Positions 1 through 9,015 are shown, counted from the first letter of the stretch. The stretch is DNA of 64,000 nt from Pseudomonadota bacterium (GCA_018896025.1 JAHIND010000026.1:170659-234658), one strand, 5' to 3'. Translations and numbers: made by a program. Notes: generated by a model from the letters alone, not told the origin.

Positions 1-91
1 GCCCCTCATGGACAGCCTGCGCGAGATGGTGGGCGAAGGGGTCATCGGCCGCATGCACAAGGACGGCGTAGCCCACTACGTCATGCGCTAG
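1..91 (+). CDS. 3' end of an unidentified gene (C-terminal 29 residues)
   Basis: The frame that opens before the window runs PLMDSLREMVGEGVIG and ends HYVMR with TAG at 89-91. Twenty bases later there is a strong terminator, which supports a real gene end. The string Leu-Arg-Glu-x-x-x-Glu-Gly-Val-Ile-Gly followed by His-Tyr-x-Met faintly recalls the C-terminal part of the glycine/sarcosine/betaine/proline reductase B-subunit family. The piece is too short to assign, and I treat it as a hypothetical fragment. Confidence 0.55.
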   Translation, partial: PLMDSLREMVGEGVIGRMHKDGVAHYVMR

Positions 92-110
92 AACCCATAG
101 CAAGCAACCA

Positions 111-146
111 AGGGCGGCGGTCCAATCGGGCCGCCGCCCTTTTTTT
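111..146 (+). terminator. Rho-independent terminator
   Basis: A 10-bp perfect stem (AGGGCGGCGG at 111-120 pairing with CCGCCGCCCT at 131-140) has a 10-base loop and is followed by a T run to 146. It closes the transcript of the gene that ends at 91 and separates it from the dehydrogenase at 206. Confidence 0.9.
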
Positions 147-205
147 GCCCCGGCGGCCGGGCGGGATATAATAGGCCCATCGATCATCCGAGTTGGAGAC
201 ATGCC

Positions 206-1189
206 ATGAAACCCAAGGTGCTACTGACCCGCCGACTGCCCCAAGCGGTCATGGATCTGCTCAACGACAACTTCGAGCTCAGCGTGAACCCCCATGAGCG
301 GGCCATGACTCGGGAGGAGTTCCTGGCCGCCGCCCGGGGCATGGAGGGCATCCTGCCGCTTCTTACCGAGCGCATCGACGGCGAGGCCCTGGACGCGGCC
401 GGTCCCCAACTCAGGATCGTGGCCAACCACGCGGTGGGCTACAACAACATCGACGTGCCCGCGGCCACCGCCCGGGGCGTGGCCGTGACCAACACCCCCG
501 ACGTGCTCACCGACACCACCGCCGATCTGGCCCTGGCCCTGATGTTGGCCGTGGCCCGGCGGGTGCCCGAGGGCGACCGCCTCTGCCGCACCGGCAGGTT
601 CCCGGAGTGGAGCCCCCAGTTCCTGCTGGGGGCGGATGTGCATCACAAGACCCTGGGGCTCATCGGCCTGGGCCGGGTGGGCCGGGCCGTGGCCAAGCGG
701 GCGGCGGCGTTCGGCATGAAGCTGATCTACGCCCCCCACGGCCAGTGCCCGGCGGGCGGGGTGGACCCGGTGTGCGGGGCGAAGTGCCTGAACATGGATG
801 AGGTGCTGGCCCAGGCCGACTTCCTGAGCCTGCACGTGCCGCTCACCGAGGAGACCCACCACCTGCTGGGCGCGGCCGAGCTGGCCAAGATGAAGCCCAG
901 TGCCTTTCTAATCAACACCGCGAGGGGCCTGGTGGTGGACGAGGAGTCCCTGGTGCAGGCGCTAACCTCCGGCCGCCTGGCCGGGGCTGGGCTGGATGTC
1001 TTTGAAAACGAGCCCCGGATTCATCCGGGCCTGGTGGGTTTGGACAACGTGGTGCTGCTGCCCCACGTGGGCAGCGCCACGGCGGAGACCCGCATAGCCA
1101 TGGGCATCAAGGCGACCGAGAACCTCGCCGCCCTGCTGCTGCGCGGCGAGGCCCCGCCGGATTGCCTCAACCCTGAGGTCTTGGCTTGA
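206..1189 (+). CDS. D-2-hydroxyacid dehydrogenase (glyoxylate/hydroxypyruvate reductase type)
   Basis: This 327-residue protein has the full layout of the NAD(P)-dependent D-2-hydroxyacid dehydrogenase family. The nucleotide-binding GLGRVG is at 154-159, the substrate Arg of INTARG is near 240, the Glu of FENEP is near 269 and the catalytic His of LLPHVGS is near 287. Family members reversibly reduce 2-keto acids such as glyoxylate, hydroxypyruvate or phenylpyruvate in the cytoplasm, and the exact substrate cannot be read here. The ATG at 206 has GGAG seven bases upstream. The gene stands alone after a terminator and converges on the next gene with three bases between stop codons. Confidence 0.9.
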   Translation: MKPKVLLTRRLPQAVMDLLNDNFELSVNPHERAMTREEFLAAARGMEGILPLLTERIDGEALDAAGPQLRIVANHAVGYNNIDVPAATARGVAVTNTPDVLTDTTADLALALMLAVARRVPEGDRLCRTGRFPEWSPQFLLGADVHHKTLGLIGLGRVGRAVAKRAAAFGMKLIYAPHGQCPAGGVDPVCGAKCLNMDEVLAQADFLSLHVPLTEETHHLLGAAELAKMKPSAFLINTARGLVVDEESLVQALTSGRLAGAGLDVFENEPRIHPGLVGLDNVVLLPHVGSATAETRIAMGIKATENLAALLLRGEAPPDCLNPEVLA

Positions 1190-1192
1190 GGG

Positions 1193-2683
1193 CTACTTTT
1201 TCTTGAAGGCTTCTTCGCGCTGCTTCTGCTGGGCCATTATCTGGCGGTAGGCGATGTAGTACTTGTAGATGTTGGACACGTACTGCACCGTTTCGCGCCC
1301 GATGACCCGAGCCGCGGCCTCCTCCACGTTGTGGAACCACACGTTGGGGTCCAGCCCCATCTTGACCGCCCGCTTGCGCAGACCGATGACCCTGCCGGGC
1401 CCGGCGTTGTAGGAGGCGAAGGCGAACAGCACCTTGTTGATCTGGCTCACCTTGGCGTCATCCTTGAAATACTGGTCGTAGATCCAGCGCAGGTACTTGG
1501 TGCCCGCGTGGACGTTGGGTTCCAGCCTCTTGTAGTTGGGTATGGAAACCGGCGGACCGGAAGCGGTGCTGGGCATCACCTGCATCACCCCCACCGCGCC
1601 CACGTGGCTCACCTTGCTGTTGTCCAGGCCCGACTCCTGAAAGGCCAGGGCGGTGAGCATCAGCCAGTCGAAGCCGTATTGTTTGGCGTATTTTTGGAAA
1701 AACTTGACCGTATTATCGAAGCGTTTGATGTTTTCCGGCGACAGGGCGTTCTTGGCCCACTGGGTGTTTTCAAAGTAGCGCTTGATGAGAATGTTGCCCA
1801 TCAAGGTGCCCTGCTTGTTCTTTTTCACGAAGGCGTTGAGGGACTTCATGAGCTTGGGGCTGTTCTTGCGCACCGCCCAGGCGATCTTGCCGTCCTTGGC
1901 CAGGACCAGCTTGTCGTGCACCTTGATCTTCTTGAATATCTTGGACCAGAAGTCGGCCAGGTGGCTGTCGGCCACGGTGATGGGCACCAGGCCCGCGTTG
2001 ACCATCTCCAGGATGTCCTCGGTTTCCAGGTTCTCGTCGGCCAGCTCGATCTTGACCGGCTTGAGGCCCTTTTCCTTTAACTTCCGGTTGAGCTTGCCCA
2101 GGCTCTCGTAGTAGCTGCTGGAGCGCCGCACGTACACCGTCTTGCCGGAGAGGTCCTCCAGCTTGGCCATGGTGGGGGCGTTCGGGTCGGTGACCACCAG
2201 TTCCTGAACCCCGGTGGCGAAGGGGGTGCAGAAATCCACCTCCTTGAGCCGCTGCTTGGTGACGGTCAGGTTGGCGGCGGCGATGTCGCCCTTGCCCTGC
2301 ACCAAGTAGGAGAACAACTTGTCCCGGGCCACGGGGATGAGGAGGATGTGCACCTTGAGGTGCTTTTTCTTCTTGCCCTGCTTGGCCAGTTCCTTGTTGA
2401 TGGCCTTTTCGTAGAGCTGCATGGCCTCGTAGGTGATGCCGCGCTCCCGGGCCCCGTCCAGGAAGTAGTTGGTCTTGTTGTAGGTGACCAGCACTCGGAT
2501 GGCCCGGCGCTCGATCATGCCCGGCAGGTCGCCGGTCCAGGGCTTTTTGATCTTTTGGATGAACTTGTCGGGCGGGGCGTTGTCCACCGCGGCCAGGGCC
2601 GTGCCGGTCAGGATAAGCAGGCACAAGGCGGCAAACAGCGCCCCCGTCCCGCGCGCAAGGGTTTTTTGCCAAGTGCTTCTCAC
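1193..2683 (-). CDS. MltF-like membrane-bound lytic transglycosylase with solute-binding domain
   Basis: This protein of about 496 residues has a signal peptide, a periplasmic solute-binding (SBP_bac_3) domain at roughly 50-310 and a C-terminal SLT lysozyme-like domain. The catalytic Glu lies in the QESGLD motif near residue 350 and is followed by GAVGVMQVMP. MltF-type enzymes cleave peptidoglycan glycan strands to 1,6-anhydro products, and the N-terminal domain is thought to regulate this. I chose the GTG at 2683 because GGAGAG lies six bases upstream and the signal peptide then begins properly. An upstream start at 2746 would put extra polar residues ahead of it. The gene converges on the dehydrogenase. 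Confidence 0.88.
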   Translation of the reverse strand: MRSTWQKTLARGTGALFAALCLLILTGTALAAVDNAPPDKFIQKIKKPWTGDLPGMIERRAIRVLVTYNKTNYFLDGARERGITYEAMQLYEKAINKELAKQGKKKKHLKVHILLIPVARDKLFSYLVQGKGDIAAANLTVTKQRLKEVDFCTPFATGVQELVVTDPNAPTMAKLEDLSGKTVYVRRSSSYYESLGKLNRKLKEKGLKPVKIELADENLETEDILEMVNAGLVPITVADSHLADFWSKIFKKIKVHDKLVLAKDGKIAWAVRKNSPKLMKSLNAFVKKNKQGTLMGNILIKRYFENTQWAKNALSPENIKRFDNTVKFFQKYAKQYGFDWLMLTALAFQESGLDNSKVSHVGAVGVMQVMPSTASGPPVSIPNYKRLEPNVHAGTKYLRWIYDQYFKDDAKVSQINKVLFAFASYNAGPGRVIGLRKRAVKMGLDPNVWFHNVEEAAARVIGRETVQYVSNIYKYYIAYRQIMAQQKQREEAFKKK

Positions 2684-2883
2684 GTTGCGCTCTCCAACCA
2701 GAGTGAACAGAATCTGCTCTAGATAATGCAGCTTCCAGGGGCCCATGCCAAGGGGATTTTAGTTTTGTCTCCAAAGGGTTGCCCCCGCCGGCTCGAAGCC
2801 GGGGCGGCGCGGCCCGGTTCACACGCCGAAACAAAAGTTCCCTTGTCTGCCTGCACTGATATGGGTTACAACTAGTAACGACT

Positions 2884-2896
2884 ACAACATAGTTGT
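2884..2896. promoter_or_regulatory. Candidate operator upstream of the TRAP operon
   Basis: The 13-base palindrome ACAAC-ATA-GTTGT lies 68 bases before the dctQ start. A further ACAAC at 2868-2872 could pair with the same right arm. The position fits a repressor or activator site for the dctQMP operon. No regulator gene is adjacent, so the cognate protein is unknown. Confidence 0.35.
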
Positions 2897-2964
2897 TATA
2901 TGCCCAGGCGAGGAAGCCGGGCGATTTTTATGGAGAATCATCGCCAGACATCCGGAGATTTTGC

Positions 2965-3495
2965 ATGAATGCCCTGAGAAGCTTCGCCAACGGCATCGAC
3001 AAGATCAACGAGTATGTGGGCCGCTTCGTCTCCTGGATCACTGCCCTGCTGGTGTTGGTGGTCTTCGTCGACGTGGTCATGCGCTACGTGTTCAATATCA
3101 GCTTTGTTTTCACCCAGGAGTTGGAGTGGCACCTGTTCGCCTTCATCTTCCTGATCGGTGCGGGCTACACCCTGTTGCACGACGGCCACGTGCGGGTGGA
3201 CATCATTTACCAGAAACTGGGCAGCAAGGCCCAGGCCTGGGTCAATTTCATCGGTTGCCTCTTGTTTCTCTTTCCCGGCTGCTATCTCATCATCACCACC
3301 TCCATGGGTTTCGTGGAGAACTCCTTCACCATCTTCGAGGGCTCGCCGGACCCCGGGGGCATCCCTCTGCGCTTCATTCTCAAGAGCATGATCCCCCTGG
3401 GCTTCGCGCTGGTGTGGCTGCAAGGAATAAGCCTGTTTATAAACAGCTTTTTGGTGATTATAGGCCGTGAAGAGCAGAAACGGGAGACCGCCTGA
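2965..3495 (+). CDS. dctQ: TRAP transporter small permease (DctQ family)
   Basis: This is a 176-residue inner-membrane protein with four hydrophobic segments and the DctQ signature region around RYVFNISFVFTQELEW. With the large permease and the binding protein it forms a sodium-coupled TRAP transporter. The ATG at 2965 is preceded by GGAG at 2954-2957, which makes it a better start than the in-frame codon at 2893. The stop overlaps the next start by one base (TGATG), so the two permease subunits are probably translationally coupled. Confidence 0.93.
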   Translation: MNALRSFANGIDKINEYVGRFVSWITALLVLVVFVDVVMRYVFNISFVFTQELEWHLFAFIFLIGAGYTLLHDGHVRVDIIYQKLGSKAQAWVNFIGCLLFLFPGCYLIITTSMGFVENSFTIFEGSPDPGGIPLRFILKSMIPLGFALVWLQGISLFINSFLVIIGREEQKRETA

Positions 3496-4832
3496 TGTTT
3501 GAGAACTATCTGGCGGGGTGGATGTTCCTGGCTCTGACCATCTGGTTGATGGCGGGCTTCCCGGTCACCTTCACCCTCATGGGCACCGCTCTGTGCTTCG
3601 GGCTCATCGGTTCGGGCTTCGACTTTTTCAACCTTCTGCCCATGCGCATTTGGGGGGTGATGCAAAACGTGGTCTTGATCGCGGTGCCCCTGTTCATCTT
3701 CATGGGGGTCACCCTGGAGCGCTCAGGCCTTGCCGAAGAGCTTTTGGACACCATGGGCCGGCTGTTCGGTCGCATGCGCGGCGGCCTGGCCATATCCGTG
3801 GTGGTGGTGGGCGCCCTGCTGGGGGCCTCCACCGGCATCGTGGGGGCCACGGTGGTGACCATGGGCCTGTTGGCCGTGCCCACCATGCTCCGGCGCAACT
3901 ATCAGAAAGAGCTGGCCTGCGGCACGGTGGCCGCCGCGGGCACCCTGGGACAGATCATCCCGCCGTCCATCGTGCTGGTGCTTTTGGGCACCATCGTGCA
4001 GGTGCCGGTGGGCGACCTTTTTATGGCCGCCATCTTTCCCGGCCTGATCCTGGTGGGCCTGTACGTCATCTACATCATCGTCATCACCATGATCAGAAAG
4101 GACATCGCCCCGCCCATCCCCCGGGACGAGGAGTTGGACGCCCTGAGTCGCACTCAGTTCTATCTGCGGGTGGCCAAGGCCCTGTTCCCGCCCCTGTTCC
4201 TCATCGTGGCCGTGCTGGGCTCCATCTTCGCCGGGGTGGCTTCGCCCACCGAGGCGGCGGCGGTGGGCAGCGTGGGCGCGGTGCTTTTGGCCATCTGGAA
4301 CAAGAGATTCAATATCACCATGCTCCGGGAGGTGATGCAAGCCACCACCAAGCTGACCTGCATGGTGTTCATCATCCTGGTGGGCGCGGCGGCCTTCGGC
4401 CTGACCTTCCGGGAGCTCAACGGCGACGACCTGGTGCGCAATTTCCTGACCCACGTGGCTCACCTTTACAGTCACCAGATGGTGCTGGTCATCGTCATGG
4501 CGGTGATCTTCCTGGTGGGCTTCGTGCTGGACTTCATCGAGATCACCTTCATCCACGTGCCGGTGCTGGTGCCCATCCTCATCGAGGAGTTCCACTTCGA
4601 CCCCCTGTGGATCTGCGTGCTGTTGGCGGTCAACCTGCAGACTTCCTTCATGACTCCGCCCTTCGGTTTCTCCCTGTTCTATCTGAAAGGGGTGACGCCG
4701 CCGGAAGTGAAAACCGGCCACATATACCGGGGCATCATCCCCTTCGTGGCCTTGCAGCTTGTGGGCCTGTTCATCGTGGCCTATTGGCAGGAGTTGTCCA
4801 CCTGGCTGCCCAGGGTCGTCTACAGCAACTAG
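3495..4832 (+). CDS. dctM: TRAP transporter large permease (DctM family)
   Basis: This 445-residue protein is hydrophobic throughout, as expected of a DctM subunit with about 12 membrane segments. Typical family stretches include GASTGIVGATVVTMG and SPTEAAAVGSVGA. It forms the translocation channel and binds the DctQ subunit. Its length is normal for the family. It follows dctQ with a one-base overlap and is separated from dctP by 165 bases containing a hairpin. Confidence 0.95.
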   Translation: MFENYLAGWMFLALTIWLMAGFPVTFTLMGTALCFGLIGSGFDFFNLLPMRIWGVMQNVVLIAVPLFIFMGVTLERSGLAEELLDTMGRLFGRMRGGLAISVVVVGALLGASTGIVGATVVTMGLLAVPTMLRRNYQKELACGTVAAAGTLGQIIPPSIVLVLLGTIVQVPVGDLFMAAIFPGLILVGLYVIYIIVITMIRKDIAPPIPRDEELDALSRTQFYLRVAKALFPPLFLIVAVLGSIFAGVASPTEAAAVGSVGAVLLAIWNKRFNITMLREVMQATTKLTCMVFIILVGAAAFGLTFRELNGDDLVRNFLTHVAHLYSHQMVLVIVMAVIFLVGFVLDFIEITFIHVPVLVPILIEEFHFDPLWICVLLAVNLQTSFMTPPFGFSLFYLKGVTPPEVKTGHIYRGIIPFVALQLVGLFIVAYWQELSTWLPRVVYSN

Positions 4833-4945
4833 ACCGATGGGCAATCCGGGGTTGTGCCCGACAGGCTTTTTGTATTACACATTATGAATACTGTTTTATG
4901 GGGTGAGGCCCTGGGGCATAGGCCGATTCCCAATTAGGCGGATGA

Positions 4946-4963
4946 GCCGCGCTTCCGCGCGGC
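4946..4963 (+). other. Intra-operon hairpin before dctP
   Basis: A perfect 7-bp GC stem (GCCGCGC and GCGCGGC) with a TTCC loop ends 34 bases before the dctP start. There is no T run, so it is not an intrinsic terminator. In operons where the binding protein is needed in excess, such hairpins often protect a processed downstream mRNA from 5' or 3' decay. That role is inferred here. Confidence 0.6.
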
Positions 4964-4997
4964 CTAGTGTCTATTAAAACTCGCAGGAGGAGAGCGA

Positions 4998-6101
4998 ATG
5001 AAAAGACGCGACTTCTTGAAAAAGGCCGGCGCGGGCGCCGCGGCTGCTGCCGCGGCCACCGCGATTTCGGCCCCGGCGGTGTTGGCCAAGAAAAAGATCA
5101 AGTGGAAAATGGTCACCACTTGGCCGCCCAAGCTGCCTTATCTGCAAACCGGTGCGGAGCGTTTGGCCAAACGGGTCAAGGAGATGTCCGGCGGCCAGTT
5201 CGACATCAAGGTCTACGCGGCCGGCGAGTTGGTGCCCGCCTTCGGCTCCTTCGAGGCGGTGAGCAACGGCACGGTGCAGGCCGGCAGCGGCGCGGCCTAT
5301 TACTGGGCCGGCAAGTCCCAGGCGGCCCAGTGGTTCGCGGCGGTGCCCTTCGGGCTCAACGCGGTGGGCATGGCGGCCTGGTTCTGGGGCGGCGACGGCC
5401 TGAAGCTGTGGGAAGAAACCTACGCTCCCTTCAACCTGGTGCCCCGCCCGGCGGGCAACACCGGCGTGCAGATGGGCGGCTGGTTCAATAAGAAGATCAA
5501 CTCCATCGACGACTTCAAGGGCCTGAAGATGCGCATTCCCGGCCTGGGCGGCAAGGTGCTGGCCAAGGCCGGCGGCACCGTGGTGTTGACCCCGGGCGGC
5601 GAGATCTTCACCAACCTGGAGCGCGGCGTCATCGACGCGACCGAGTGGGTGGGTCCCCTGCACGACTACATCATGGGCTTCTACAAAGTGGCCAAGTACT
5701 ACTACTATCCCGGCTGGCATGAGCCGGGAACCGTCTTGGAGAACTTCTTCAACAAGAAGGCATATGAGGCGCTGCCCAAGGAATATCAGGTCATGCTGGA
5801 TATGGCCTGCGCCGAAACCTACAACTGGATGCTGGCCGGCTTCAACGCCGACAACGGCGCGGCCCTGGAAAAGCTTATCACCAAGCACCACGTAAACCTG
5901 GTGCGCTTCCCCGAAGACGTTATGGCCCAGCTCAGGAAGCTGGCCTACGAGACCCTGGACGAGATCGCGGCCAAGGACAAGCAGGCGGGCAAGGTGCACG
6001 CCGCCTTCAAGAAGTTCCAAAAACAGGTGGGCGTCTGGGGCGAAGTCTCCGAGAAGGCCTACTACGACGTCATCGCCGAGAAGTTCAGCCTCAAGGGCTA
6101 G
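4998..6101 (+). CDS. dctP: TRAP transporter substrate-binding protein, TakP-like (probable organic acid)
   Basis: This 367-residue periplasmic binding protein starts with a twin-arginine signal (KRRDFLKKAG followed by an alanine-rich segment), so it is probably exported folded through Tat. The mature part has the TRAP binding-protein pattern: TTWPP, a conserved Arg in MRIPGLGGKV, ATEWVGP, and YYPGWHEPG. These resemble the TakP group, which binds 2-oxo acids or related monocarboxylates. The substrate is therefore suggested and not proven. AGGAGGAG precedes the ATG by six bases, and a strong terminator follows the gene. Confidence 0.9.
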   Translation: MKRRDFLKKAGAGAAAAAAATAISAPAVLAKKKIKWKMVTTWPPKLPYLQTGAERLAKRVKEMSGGQFDIKVYAAGELVPAFGSFEAVSNGTVQAGSGAAYYWAGKSQAAQWFAAVPFGLNAVGMAAWFWGGDGLKLWEETYAPFNLVPRPAGNTGVQMGGWFNKKINSIDDFKGLKMRIPGLGGKVLAKAGGTVVLTPGGEIFTNLERGVIDATEWVGPLHDYIMGFYKVAKYYYYPGWHEPGTVLENFFNKKAYEALPKEYQVMLDMACAETYNWMLAGFNADNGAALEKLITKHHVNLVRFPEDVMAQLRKLAYETLDEIAAKDKQAGKVHAAFKKFQKQVGVWGEVSEKAYYDVIAEKFSLKG

Positions 6102-6125
6102 AACCGCGCGCATCCTCGAAAGCAG

Positions 6126-6157
6126 CCGGGGGCCCCGCTGGGGGCCTCCGGTTTTTT
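6126..6157 (+). terminator. Terminator of the dctQMP operon
   Basis: An 11-bp stem with one G-U pair, a GCTG loop at 6137-6140 and six T residues at 6152-6157 lies 25 bases after the dctP stop. It is a classic intrinsic terminator. Confidence 0.93.
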
Positions 6158-6362
6158 ATGCATGATTGCTGGGCTTCCCAACAAATCGACACGAAAAGCC
6201 GTGATTTTTTCGGCGGGATGTGCATAATAACAACTCGAAGATACCTGGGGGATATCAGCGCTTCCACCAGGTAGACCCCTGCCCATACTACTGCCCGTAT
6301 TCCGTTTCACGCTGGATTGTTTTAAAGCGAACGCTCCGCTTCGATTTGTGATGGGAGAGAAA

Positions 6363-7205
6363 ATGCGCTTTCTTCAGGCCTTCTTGGCCATGGCGCTGCT
6401 TTGCGCCTTGGTCCTTGCCGTCCAACCAGCCGCCGCCGAGATAATACAAGCCTCGCCTCAGATGGTGCGCAAGGGGCAGTTCGCCGTGTCCTTCAACGCC
6501 ACCTGGATGGCCCAGCAGGAGTTCAAGCGCCAGGACTCCTACAACTACCGCAACAGCATGGGCGAGCACCTCACCCTCCACGATCCCTCCTGGGACTTCA
6601 AGATCAAGAACGACCAGTTCTACATGATGAAGTTCGCCTACGGGATAATGGACCGCTTCAACGTCTACGCCAAGCTGGGCGTGGTCACCGGCGGCAAGCT
6701 GGAGAGCAACCGCCTGTACCAGGGCGGCGGCTCGGGCGCGGACACCGAGAAGCTCAAAACCAACTTCGTGTGGGCCCTGGGCCTGGAGGGCAAGGTAATC
6801 GAGTACGGGGACAACGACGGCGGGTTGATCCTGGGCATTGAGTACCTGCGCTACGACGACCGCAAGCTCTCCTACGACTCCGGCTCCTCGTCTGCCTGGA
6901 TGGCTTCGGACGAGGGGTCGGTGGACTACTGGCAGGTGGACGTTTCGGCCATATTCTATGTGACCTTCCCTTGGTTCACGCCCTATATCGGCATAGCCTA
7001 CACCTACAGCGAAACCAGCTACGACCTCAAGTGGGCCTATAAGGACAACACCTGGGAAGGGTCCGACTTCACCCTCAAGGACAAGGACCCCTACATGCCC
7101 ATGGCCGGGGCCTTCATTCCCATCAGCCCCCACTTCACCCTGGATTTGCAGGCCACCTTCGTGGCCCGCACCGCCGGGACCTTGTCCCTGACCTATTACT
7201 TCTAG
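6363..7205 (+). CDS. Outer-membrane beta-barrel protein, function unknown
   Basis: This 280-residue protein has an N-terminal signal peptide (cleavage near AAAE, residue 24). It then shows alternating polar/hydrophobic strands rich in aromatic residues and a C-terminal LTYYF ending in Phe, the usual outer-membrane insertion signal. The size suits a barrel of 10-12 strands. I do not recognise a specific family. I chose the ATG at 6363 because GGGAGA lies six bases upstream, and in-frame GTG/ATG codons at 6348 and 6351 would overlap that site. The gene is monocistronic, 260 bases after the TRAP terminator. Confidence 0.75.
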   Translation: MRFLQAFLAMALLCALVLAVQPAAAEIIQASPQMVRKGQFAVSFNATWMAQQEFKRQDSYNYRNSMGEHLTLHDPSWDFKIKNDQFYMMKFAYGIMDRFNVYAKLGVVTGGKLESNRLYQGGGSGADTEKLKTNFVWALGLEGKVIEYGDNDGGLILGIEYLRYDDRKLSYDSGSSSAWMASDEGSVDYWQVDVSAIFYVTFPWFTPYIGIAYTYSETSYDLKWAYKDNTWEGSDFTLKDKDPYMPMAGAFIPISPHFTLDLQATFVARTAGTLSLTYYF

Positions 7206-7235
7206 GCGGGGATCCTGCCTCCCACGCCTCGCCGT

Positions 7236-7262
7236 CCGGCCTGAAGCTCCCGCTCAGGCCGG
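7236..7262. terminator. Bidirectional hairpin between convergent genes
   Basis: The arms CCGGCCTGA and TCAGGCCGG form a perfect 9-bp stem that includes the stop codon of the reverse-strand MFS gene. It lies 30 bases after the barrel-protein stop. There is no clear T run on the plus strand, so terminator function is probable and not certain. Confidence 0.5.
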
Positions 7263-8453
7263 GTTCATTTTGGGGGTGCGGGAGATCAACAGCAGGATGG
7301 CCACCAGCACCAGGGCGGTGAATCCGGCGATGCCCAGGTACACCGAGCTGAGGCCCCAGGATGTCTGCACCAGCCCGGCCAGTTCCACGGCCAGGGCCCC
7401 GATGCCGAAGGTGAGCACGAACTTGACCCCATAGGCGGTGTGCTGGAAGGCGGGCGGGCTCAGGCGGCTGACCAGGGTGTTTTCCATGGGCTGCATGCCG
7501 ATGAGGAAAAAGGCGTAGACCAGGGCCAAGAGAGCCAGGGGCAAATTGGAGGCCCAGACCATAAAAAGCACCGCGGGCCAGCTTATGGCGTGGAAGCTGA
7601 AGTAACCCCAGCGGGGGTCCACCCGCTCGCCCAGCCAGCCCCCGGCCAACTGGCCGAAGGCCCCGATGGTGAAGATGCCGCTGGTGATGATGGTGGCCAT
7701 GAGGTTGCCCGAGATGCCCGCCCCGCCCACCGCCTGGAACCAGGTCAAGAGCTCGGGCCCGCGAAACTCTAGATAGGCGGGCAGGGTCACGGTCATGCCC
7801 CGGTAGGTGAACCCGGCCAGCATCATGGCGCACAGCAGGATCAAAAACGGCCCCGCCAGGCCCTGGGTGCTGCGGGCCTCTTGGCCCTGGGCCCGCTGGG
7901 GCTCGTCCACCCTAAGCAGCACCATGGATACGAAGCCCATGAGGTTCAGCACTCCCAGCACCACGAAGGCGGCCCGAGGCCCCCACAGCCACACCGCCAC
8001 CCCGGTGAACAGGGGCGCCGCGCCCAGGCCCAGGTTGCCGAAGATGCCGTTGTAGGCCATGCCCCGGGCGATGCGGGTGATGCCCCGGGCCACCAGGCCC
8101 AGCCCGGCGGGATGGTAGCAGCCCGAGAACAGGCCCACCCCGGCCAGGGCCAAGGTGAGCAGGAAGGGATCGGTGATGACCAGGGCGGCCACCAGGCCGC
8201 TGATCCCGGCACCCAAAAAGAACAGTACCAAGAGCGGCTTGGCCCCGAAGCGGTCGCAGGCCAGGCCCCAGGGAAGGGCGGTGACCCCCATGAGCAGGTA
8301 TTGGTAGAGGCTTATGGGCAGCACTGCACCCAGGGGCAGGCCCAGCATGGCCGCCAAGGGCATGGCCACCGAGGGGAAGACCAGCATGTTGTAGTGGGAA
8401 AGGAAGTGGCCGAAACAGGTCACCGCCAACAGCCGCCGCTCTTCAGGGTTCAC
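7254..8453 (-). CDS. MFS transporter
   Basis: This protein of about 399 residues has 12 predicted hydrophobic segments. The loop between segments 2 and 3 carries WGLACDRFGAKPLL, a form of the major facilitator signature. These are inner-membrane secondary transporters, and the substrate cannot be inferred. I prefer the GTG start at 8453 because GGAGGA lies four bases upstream, whereas an in-frame TTG at 8468 would sit before that site. The upstream region to 9199 consists of repeats and offers no obvious promoter. Confidence 0.85.
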   Translation of the reverse strand: MNPEERRLLAVTCFGHFLSHYNMLVFPSVAMPLAAMLGLPLGAVLPISLYQYLLMGVTALPWGLACDRFGAKPLLVLFFLGAGISGLVAALVITDPFLLTLALAGVGLFSGCYHPAGLGLVARGITRIARGMAYNGIFGNLGLGAAPLFTGVAVWLWGPRAAFVVLGVLNLMGFVSMVLLRVDEPQRAQGQEARSTQGLAGPFLILLCAMMLAGFTYRGMTVTLPAYLEFRGPELLTWFQAVGGAGISGNLMATIITSGIFTIGAFGQLAGGWLGERVDPRWGYFSFHAISWPAVLFMVWASNLPLALLALVYAFFLIGMQPMENTLVSRLSPPAFQHTAYGVKFVLTFGIGALAVELAGLVQTSWGLSSVYLGIAGFTALVLVAILLLISRTPKMNPA

Positions 8454-8610
8454 CGGCTCCTCCCCCAAAAAGGTTCAAGGGCACAAGGGGCAAAAGCCAC
8501 CTTACCTTTTGGCGGGTGGCGAGGCAAGGGGATGGCTGGGAAGTAGGGGCGGTGGTTGCCGGTCTGCGCCGCTGGTAGGAGGAATAGCAGGTTAAAAAAT
8601 GGAAATCTTT

Positions 8611-8644
8611 GTCGTTGCGAGGAGTAAAGCGACGAAGCAATCTC
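8611..8644 (+). repeat. GCAATCT-type dispersed repeat, copy 1
   Basis: The unit GTCGTTGCGAGGAG-N-GCGACGAAGCAATCTC occurs here, inverted at 9016-9055, and again at 12034-12068 and 16129-16162. Short repeats of this kind are widespread in intergenic DNA of several bacterial groups, and their function is not known. Confidence 0.8.
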
Positions 8645-8717
8645 GGTTCGCAGGAGTTGCTACCGCGAAAGCACCAATGTCCGATCAGGGCACACCCGCC
8701 CGCCCTCTACCTCAAGC

Positions 8718-8934
8718 CAATAGCGGTCATGGCGAGGAGCGGCGGAGGCAAGGGCTGGGCAGGTGAGGGGGGCAGTCCCGCCGCGACGTGGCCATCTTCC
8801 GTTTCCCTTGTCGTGCCTTTGCTCACCAGACACGACCGCGCCACCTTCCATGCCCCAACCCCTCCCGCCCGGGGGAAGGGGAAGATCACCACGTCGCATC
8901 TCTTCCGAGATACTCCTCGTGATGACGGCTATTG
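8718..8934 (+). repeat. MITE-like element, copy A
   Basis: This 217-bp element has imperfect terminal inverted repeats. The left end reads CAATAGCGGTCAT-NN-CGAGGAG, and the right end gives nearly the same on the complementary strand. It matches copy B at 12250-12480 along its whole length, with scattered substitutions and small indels. No transposase is encoded, so any mobility would depend on a transposase elsewhere. Confidence 0.7.
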
Positions 8935-9015
8935 CTGTAGGTAAAGGGATGCGGTGCGGGTGCCCGCAAAGCATTCGGGCGCCGGTGTAGAGACGCGAAT
9001 GCCTGCTGTCGGGCA

